DNA of 9,799 nucleotides from NCBI GenBank assembly GCA_026419705.1, contig JANZYY010000164.1:1-9799 (forward strand), in the 5' to 3' direction. The notes under the pieces were generated by a model. It had not been told where the DNA came from, searched no databases, and worked only from the letters and a program-made list of their open reading frames with translations. Within the stretch, counting starts at the first letter, position 1. Each line of letters starts with the position of its first letter. Shown one piece after another: positions 6,907 through 9,799 of the stretch. The translations under genes and the position numbers were made by a program. Source of the DNA: Fischerella sp. GTDB taxonomy: Bacteria > Cyanobacteriota > Cyanobacteriia > Cyanobacteriales > Nostocaceae.

Positions 6907-7032
6907 CTAAAGACTAGCGATTAGCTTGCGTGATTGACTGTCTGGATATTCAACTATCTGGTCTCCCAACTCCCGGACTTCTTGAAGATGTTGGGGATTT
7001 CGCAAAGGCTGATAATGCATATCCCCCACCAT
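6907..7032 (-). CDS. Possible small gene or gene remnant after ycf4 (41 codons)
   Basis: An ATG three bases beyond the ycf4 stop opens a 41-codon frame; a GAGGG ribosome-like site lies ten bases upstream, inside the end of ycf4. The product is hydrophilic, with HLQEVRELGDQIVEYPDSQ in its middle, and I do not recognise it. The first 5 codons might be replaced by a second ATG at 7020. After the TAG (6907-6909) the same frame stays open for 14 more codons (HLGVQVKEITKSNN) to a TAG at 6862-6864, so the true gene may have been about 56 residues with one nonsense change (for example CAG to TAG). It could equally be a chance frame. Its coupling to ycf4 suggests co-transcription. The remainder of 6779-6906 shows no other gene. 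Confidence 0.35.
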   Translation of the reverse strand: MVGDMHYQPLRNPQHLQEVRELGDQIVEYPDSQSRKLIASL

Positions 7033-7035
7033 TAC

Positions 7036-7605
7036 TTACAAACCCTCTAAAGGTACTCCTAAAAATCTAGCTAATTCAGCTCCTTGTGTTTCTAAGTCTT
7101 TTAAGGACATCGGTTGACCCACCCTTGTCAAGGGAATGTCTCGGCGCCCTTTCACACGCAAGTACAAAGCGCGGCTGGGATTCAGGCCTTCTTTGATCTG
7201 TACTCGTACAGCTTGTACGTCTTGAGTATTGCAGTCAATTTCAATACGACGGTTCTTGCCAGGAAAACCCCAACGAAAGATTTTGACTTTGCCAGTTTCC
7301 CGATCGAACTCGTTATATCCGCCACCGACGTCGAGTAAAATCACCAACCACAGGTAAAGGGCTAAAAGCAAACCCGCAATACCGTACAAACCCATTACCA
7401 ATCCTTGGGGGATGAATATTAGTTGAGTTGGGTCGGTAACTATGAGTAAATTAACTTTAAGGTAACTGGAGATTGCAGCCAACAAAAAACCTGTTGCTCC
7501 CAAAGTTATGATACTTGCCCACCAGTAGTTACTCAACCGACGCGAACCGAGAACCTTTTGATGTAAGACGCGATCGCCTTTGTTAATGGTTGTTGATGTC
7601 GTCAT
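7036..7605 (-). CDS. ycf4: Photosystem I assembly protein Ycf4
   Basis: This 189-residue protein matches Ycf4 in length and pattern. Ycf4 is a thylakoid-membrane protein that helps assemble photosystem I; cyanobacterial mutants still make some photosystem I, whereas Ycf4 is essential in Chlamydomonas. Two membrane helices are visible (about 29-48 and 68-92), followed by the conserved YNEFDRETG (97-105) and FRWGFPGKNRR (110-120) and a soluble C-terminal domain. The ATG at 7605 is preceded by an AAGG ribosome-like element. The gene is divergent from psbD across a 388-bp region, so the two photosystem genes may share upstream control. A small frame follows three bases after the stop. Confidence 0.95.
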   Translation of the reverse strand: MTTSTTINKGDRVLHQKVLGSRRLSNYWWASIITLGATGFLLAAISSYLKVNLLIVTDPTQLIFIPQGLVMGLYGIAGLLLALYLWLVILLDVGGGYNEFDRETGKVKIFRWGFPGKNRRIEIDCNTQDVQAVRVQIKEGLNPSRALYLRVKGRRDIPLTRVGQPMSLKDLETQGAELARFLGVPLEGL

Positions 7606-7757
7606 GGAACTACCTTGGTGTTTGATAAATTCCCTCTAAAAGTCTGCCACTGGACGTGCATTTAGTGCAAGTTTGTTTTAAGATTTCTGAGAGAAGTTGT
7701 GTCAGATTGTAAAATTTCTGATATTGATCATATTTAATAGGTCCATGCTCAAAACTA

Positions 7758-7775
7758 GATTTACGTATGTAAATC
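7758..7775. promoter_or_regulatory. Operator-like palindrome GATTTAC-GTAT-GTAAATC
   Basis: This is a perfect 7+7 inverted repeat with a 4-base centre, the size expected for a dimeric regulator. It lies 153 bases upstream of ycf4 and 219 upstream of psbD. It does not fit the NtcA (GTA-N8-TAC) pattern or the direct-repeat HLR1 pattern of RpaB. The binding protein, if any, is unknown. Confidence 0.45.
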
Positions 7776-7824
7776 AAGCACAAAGCAGGACTAATGTGAT
7801 AAGTTAAGAAGCATTAAGGAATCA

Positions 7825-7844
7825 CTAGCTGAATTTCCAGCTAG
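7825..7844 (+). other. Perfect stem-loop in the psbD upstream region
   Basis: CTAGCTG (7825-7831) and CAGCTAG (7838-7844) pair perfectly over a 6-base loop, AATTTC. If psbD transcription starts upstream, this would be a hairpin in the leader. No T-run follows, so it is not an obvious terminator. Confidence 0.4.
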
Positions 7845-7907
7845 CGATCGAGGATAGGGCACAACCCTGAGAAAAACCGACTAAACCAGCGGTAGTTTCT
7901 CATCAAA

Positions 7908-7929
7908 TCAAATGCATCAAAGCATTTGA
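7908..7929 (+). other. Perfect stem-loop TCAAATGC-ATCAAA-GCATTTGA upstream of psbD
   Basis: An 8-bp perfect stem with a 6-base loop ends 64 bases before the psbD ATG, probably within the mRNA leader. It is A+T-rich and is not followed by a T-run. Leader hairpins can affect message stability or translation; that role here is inference. Confidence 0.45.
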
Positions 7930-7993
7930 GAGTGTCAAAAAACGTTAATTCCTCAAAACGTTGCAATTTTAGTAAAAAGAGGATTCTAGTCCA

Positions 7994-9052
7994 ATGACCA
8001 TCGCACTAGGACGCACCCCTAGTAGTAGAGGGTGGTTTGACGTTCTCGACGACTGGTTGAAGCGCGATCGCTTCGTATTCGTAGGCTGGTCAGGGTTACT
8101 GCTATTTCCGTGTGCATACTTGGCACTAGGGGGATGGCTGACAGGGACAACGTTCGTGACCAGCTGGTACACTCACGGGTTAGCGTCGTCGTACCTGGAA
8201 GGGTGTAACTTCTTGACAGTAGCGGTATCAACGCCAGCGGACGCAATGGGACACTCACTGTTGCTGTTGTGGGGTCCAGAAGCACAAGGAGACTTCACAC
8301 GTTGGTGTCAATTGGGTGGATTGTGGACATTTATCGCTTTGCACGGAGCCTTCGGTTTAATCGGCTTCATGCTGCGGCAATTTGAAATCGCGCGGTTGGT
8401 AGGAGTTCGTCCTTACAACGCCATCGCCTTTTCTGCGCCGATTGCGGTGTTCGTGAGTGTATTCCTGATGTACCCGTTGGGACAGTCAAGCTGGTTCTTT
8501 GCACCCAGCTTCGGCGTCGCGGCCATCTTCCGTTTCTTGCTGTTCTTGCAAGGGTTCCACAACTGGACACTCAACCCCTTCCACATGATGGGAGTGGCAG
8601 GAGTATTGGGTGGAGCGCTGTTGTGTGCAATTCACGGAGCCACAGTCGAAAACACCCTGTTTGAAGACGGCGAAGCGGCAAACACCTTCCGGGCCTTCAA
8701 TCCCACCCAAGCCGAAGAAACCTACTCAATGGTGACAGCAAACCGTTTCTGGTCGCAGATTTTCGGTATTGCTTTCTCCAACAAGCGCTGGCTGCACTTC
8801 TTCATGTTGTTCGTGCCAGTCACCGGTTTGTGGATGAGTGCCATTGGCATTGTCGGTTTAGCGCTCAACCTGCGGGCTTACGATTTCGTCTCTCAAGAAT
8901 TAAGAGCCGCCGAAGACCCAGAGTTTGAAACTTTCTATACCAAAAACATTTTGCTGAATGAGGGTATCCGGGCTTGGATGGCTCCTCAAGATCAGCCGCA
9001 CGAGAAATTTGTATTCCCTGAGGAGGTATTGCCTCGTGGTAACGCTCTCTAG
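7994..9052 (+). CDS. psbD: Photosystem II reaction-centre protein D2
   Basis: The 352-residue product is D2, one of the two reaction-centre subunits of photosystem II in the thylakoid membrane, which binds P680 chlorophyll, pheophytin and the plastoquinone QA. Numbering matches the Thermosynechococcus protein: Tyr160 (TyrD) with His189, the chlorophyll ligand His197, and the non-haem iron ligands His214 and His268 are all present. Five membrane helices are expected. The C-terminal PEEVLPRGNAL is typical. The ATG at 7994 has AGAGGA ten bases upstream. The last 17 bases overlap the psbC start, the usual cyanobacterial and plastid arrangement, and the psbC ribosome site lies inside psbD. Cyanobacteria often carry a second psbD elsewhere; this is the operon copy. 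The gene looks intact. Confidence 0.98.
   Translation: MTIALGRTPSSRGWFDVLDDWLKRDRFVFVGWSGLLLFPCAYLALGGWLTGTTFVTSWYTHGLASSYLEGCNFLTVAVSTPADAMGHSLLLLWGPEAQGDFTRWCQLGGLWTFIALHGAFGLIGFMLRQFEIARLVGVRPYNAIAFSAPIAVFVSVFLMYPLGQSSWFFAPSFGVAAIFRFLLFLQGFHNWTLNPFHMMGVAGVLGGALLCAIHGATVENTLFEDGEAANTFRAFNPTQAEETYSMVTANRFWSQIFGIAFSNKRWLHFFMLFVPVTGLWMSAIGIVGLALNLRAYDFVSQELRAAEDPEFETFYTKNILLNEGIRAWMAPQDQPHEKFVFPEEVLPRGNAL
9021..9026 (+). promoter_or_regulatory. psbC ribosome binding site AGGAGG inside psbD
   Basis: A full AGGAGG lies nine bases before GTG at 9036-9038 and fixes GTG as the psbC start. In-frame upstream ATGs such as that at 8958 fall within conserved psbD codons and are not needed. The same GTG-in-psbD arrangement is known in plastids. 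Confidence 0.85.
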
Positions 9053-9799
9053 ACCTGGCTTAATGGGAGCAGGACGCGACCAAGATTCCACCGGGTTTGC
9101 CTGGTGGGCTGGTAACGCCCGTCTCATCAACCTCTCTGGTAAATTGCTAGGCGCGCACGTAGCCCATGCTGGCCTGATTGTCTTCTGGGCTGGAGCGATG
9201 ACCTTGTTCGAGGTCGCTCACTTTGTTCCCGAAAAGCCGTTGTACGAACAAGGCTTTATCCTGCTACCCCACTTGGCAACTCTGGGATGGGGAGTTGGAC
9301 CTGGTGGTGAAATTGTAGACACCTATCCCTACTTCGTGATTGGTGTACTGCACCTCATCTCATCTGCTGTCCTAGGTTTTGGTGGAATTTATCACGCCAT
9401 TCGTGGTCCAGAAGTCTTAGAAGATTACTCTTCCTTCTTTGGCTACGACTGGAGAGACAAAAATAAGATGACCAACATCATCGGCTTCCACCTGATTATA
9501 TTGGGAATTGGTGCCTTTTTGTTGGTGCTGAAGGCAATGTTCTTCGGTGGAGTCTATGACACCTGGGCACCTGGTGGTGGTGATGTTCGTGTCATTACTA
9601 ACCCAACATTAAACCCAGCCGTCATTTTTGGCTATCTACTTAAATCTCCCTTCGGTGGTGAGGGCTGGATCGTCGGTGTAGACAACATGGAAGACATCAT
9701 CGGCGGTCACATCTGGGTTGGCTAAATCTGTATTGTTGGTGGTATCTGGCACATTCTCACCAAGCCCTTCGCTTGGGCGCGTCGCGCTTTCATCTGGTC
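9036..9799 (+). pseudogene. psbC: Photosystem II CP43 protein, with an in-frame TAA at codon 230; 3' end beyond the window
   Basis: This encodes CP43, the inner chlorophyll antenna of photosystem II, about 460 residues in most cyanobacteria. From GTG 9036 it reads VVTLSRPGL, then TGFAWWAGNARLINLSGKLL, DTWAPGGGDVRVI and EDIIGGHIWVG, all normal CP43. Then TAA occurs at 9723-9725. The same frame continues at once with ICIVGGIWHILTKPFAWARR and on to the window edge, again normal CP43. Homologues have Leu, Phe or Ser at this position, so a single base change from TTA or TCA would create the stop. If real, the 229-residue product would lack the large lumenal loop, including the glutamate and arginine beside the manganese cluster, and could not support oxygen evolution. 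A sequencing or assembly error is a serious alternative, since everything else is conserved. It overlaps psbD by 17 bases and would be co-transcribed with it. Confidence 0.85.

Larger units (their letters stand above)
7606..7993. promoter_or_regulatory. Divergent ycf4/psbD promoter region with three inverted repeats
   Basis: No gene is visible in these 388 bases. The region must carry promoters for ycf4 and psbD; I cannot place either with confidence. A weak candidate for psbD is TTGTAA (7707-7712) with TATTTA (7731-7736). Three perfect inverted repeats stand out: 7758-7775, 7825-7844 and 7908-7929. A direct repeat AAAACGTT occurs at 7939-7946 and 7955-7962. The psbD ribosome site AGAGGA is at 7978-7983, ten bases before its ATG. 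Confidence 0.7.
1490..8071. repeat. HIP1 octamers (GCGATCGC), ten dispersed copies
   Basis: Exact copies begin at 1490, 4087, 4667, 5027, 5339, 5417, 6020, 6154, 7570 and 8064. HIP1 is over-represented in many cyanobacterial genomes, and this density, about one per kilobase, supports the assignment. Most lie inside genes; four fall in the ketoacyl synthase gene. The one at 5339 sits in a longer perfect palindrome TTGGGCGATCGCCCAA (5335-5350). Confidence 0.9.

Noticed and set aside
6779..7035. tRNA or small RNA gene between the cyclophilin gene and ycf4
   Set aside because: No cloverleaf, no TTCGANNC-type T-loop in context, and no strong terminator were found.
7606..7993. NtcA or HLR1 sites in the psbD region
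   Set aside because: No GTA-N8-TAC with TGTA/TACA flanks and no convincing tandem TTACA repeat were seen.
8958..9035. ATG at 8958 as an earlier psbC start
   Set aside because: It would add 26 codons that lie on conserved psbD codons; the GTG at 9036 has AGGAGG nine bases upstream and matches the known psbC start.
9723..9725. Programmed recoding or pyrrolysine/selenocysteine at the psbC stop
   Set aside because: The codon is TAA, which is not used for either residue, and CP43 needs no special residue at this position.

Overview
The window looks like chromosomal DNA from a filamentous, probably heterocyst-forming cyanobacterium of the Nostoc/Anabaena/Calothrix kind. The evidence is a psbD-psbC photosystem II operon, ycf4, ten exact HIP1 octamers (GCGATCGC), heptameric short tandem repeats (AACTACT)n between genes, and a consensus NtcA site upstream of a glutamate dehydrogenase gene.

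Layout: all genes from base 1 to 7605 lie on the minus strand; psbD and psbC are divergent on the plus strand. From left to right they are: a glutamate dehydrogenase gene cut by the left edge (1-1027); a 339-bp regulatory/intergenic stretch; an apocarotenoid-oxygenase-like gene (1367-2890); a repeat-bearing gap; a folate/biopterin-type (BT1) transporter (3027-4469); a beta-ketoacyl-ACP synthase with a TTG start (4654-5868); a second repeat-bearing gap; a lipoprotein cyclophilin (5963-6778); a possible 41-codon gene or gene remnant (6907-7032); ycf4 (7036-7605); a 388-bp divergent promoter region with three perfect inverted repeats; psbD (7994-9052); and psbC (from 9036, running off the right edge).

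Functional theme: much of the window serves the photosynthetic membrane. PsbD and CP43 are photosystem II core proteins, Ycf4 assists photosystem I assembly, the cyclophilin is probably an exported folding factor, and the oxygenase cleaves apocarotenoids. The gene order ppi-ycf4 and the closeness of the oxygenase to psbDC fit what I recall of other cyanobacterial genomes; this is memory, not a search.

The strongest oddity is an in-frame TAA at codon 230 of psbC (9723-9725). Clearly homologous CP43 sequence continues in the same frame to the window edge. As written, the protein would lose its second half, including the manganese-cluster ligands. Other points of interest are repeat-like in-frame insertions in the oxygenase (net 11 residues against Synechocystis ACO) and in the ketoacyl synthase, a pair of related composite repeats in inverted orientation around the transporter and synthase genes, and the structured psbD upstream region. 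I found no CRISPR array, transposase, rRNA or tRNA gene. I see no clearly new multi-gene system; most genes are recognisable core or near-core cyanobacterial genes.
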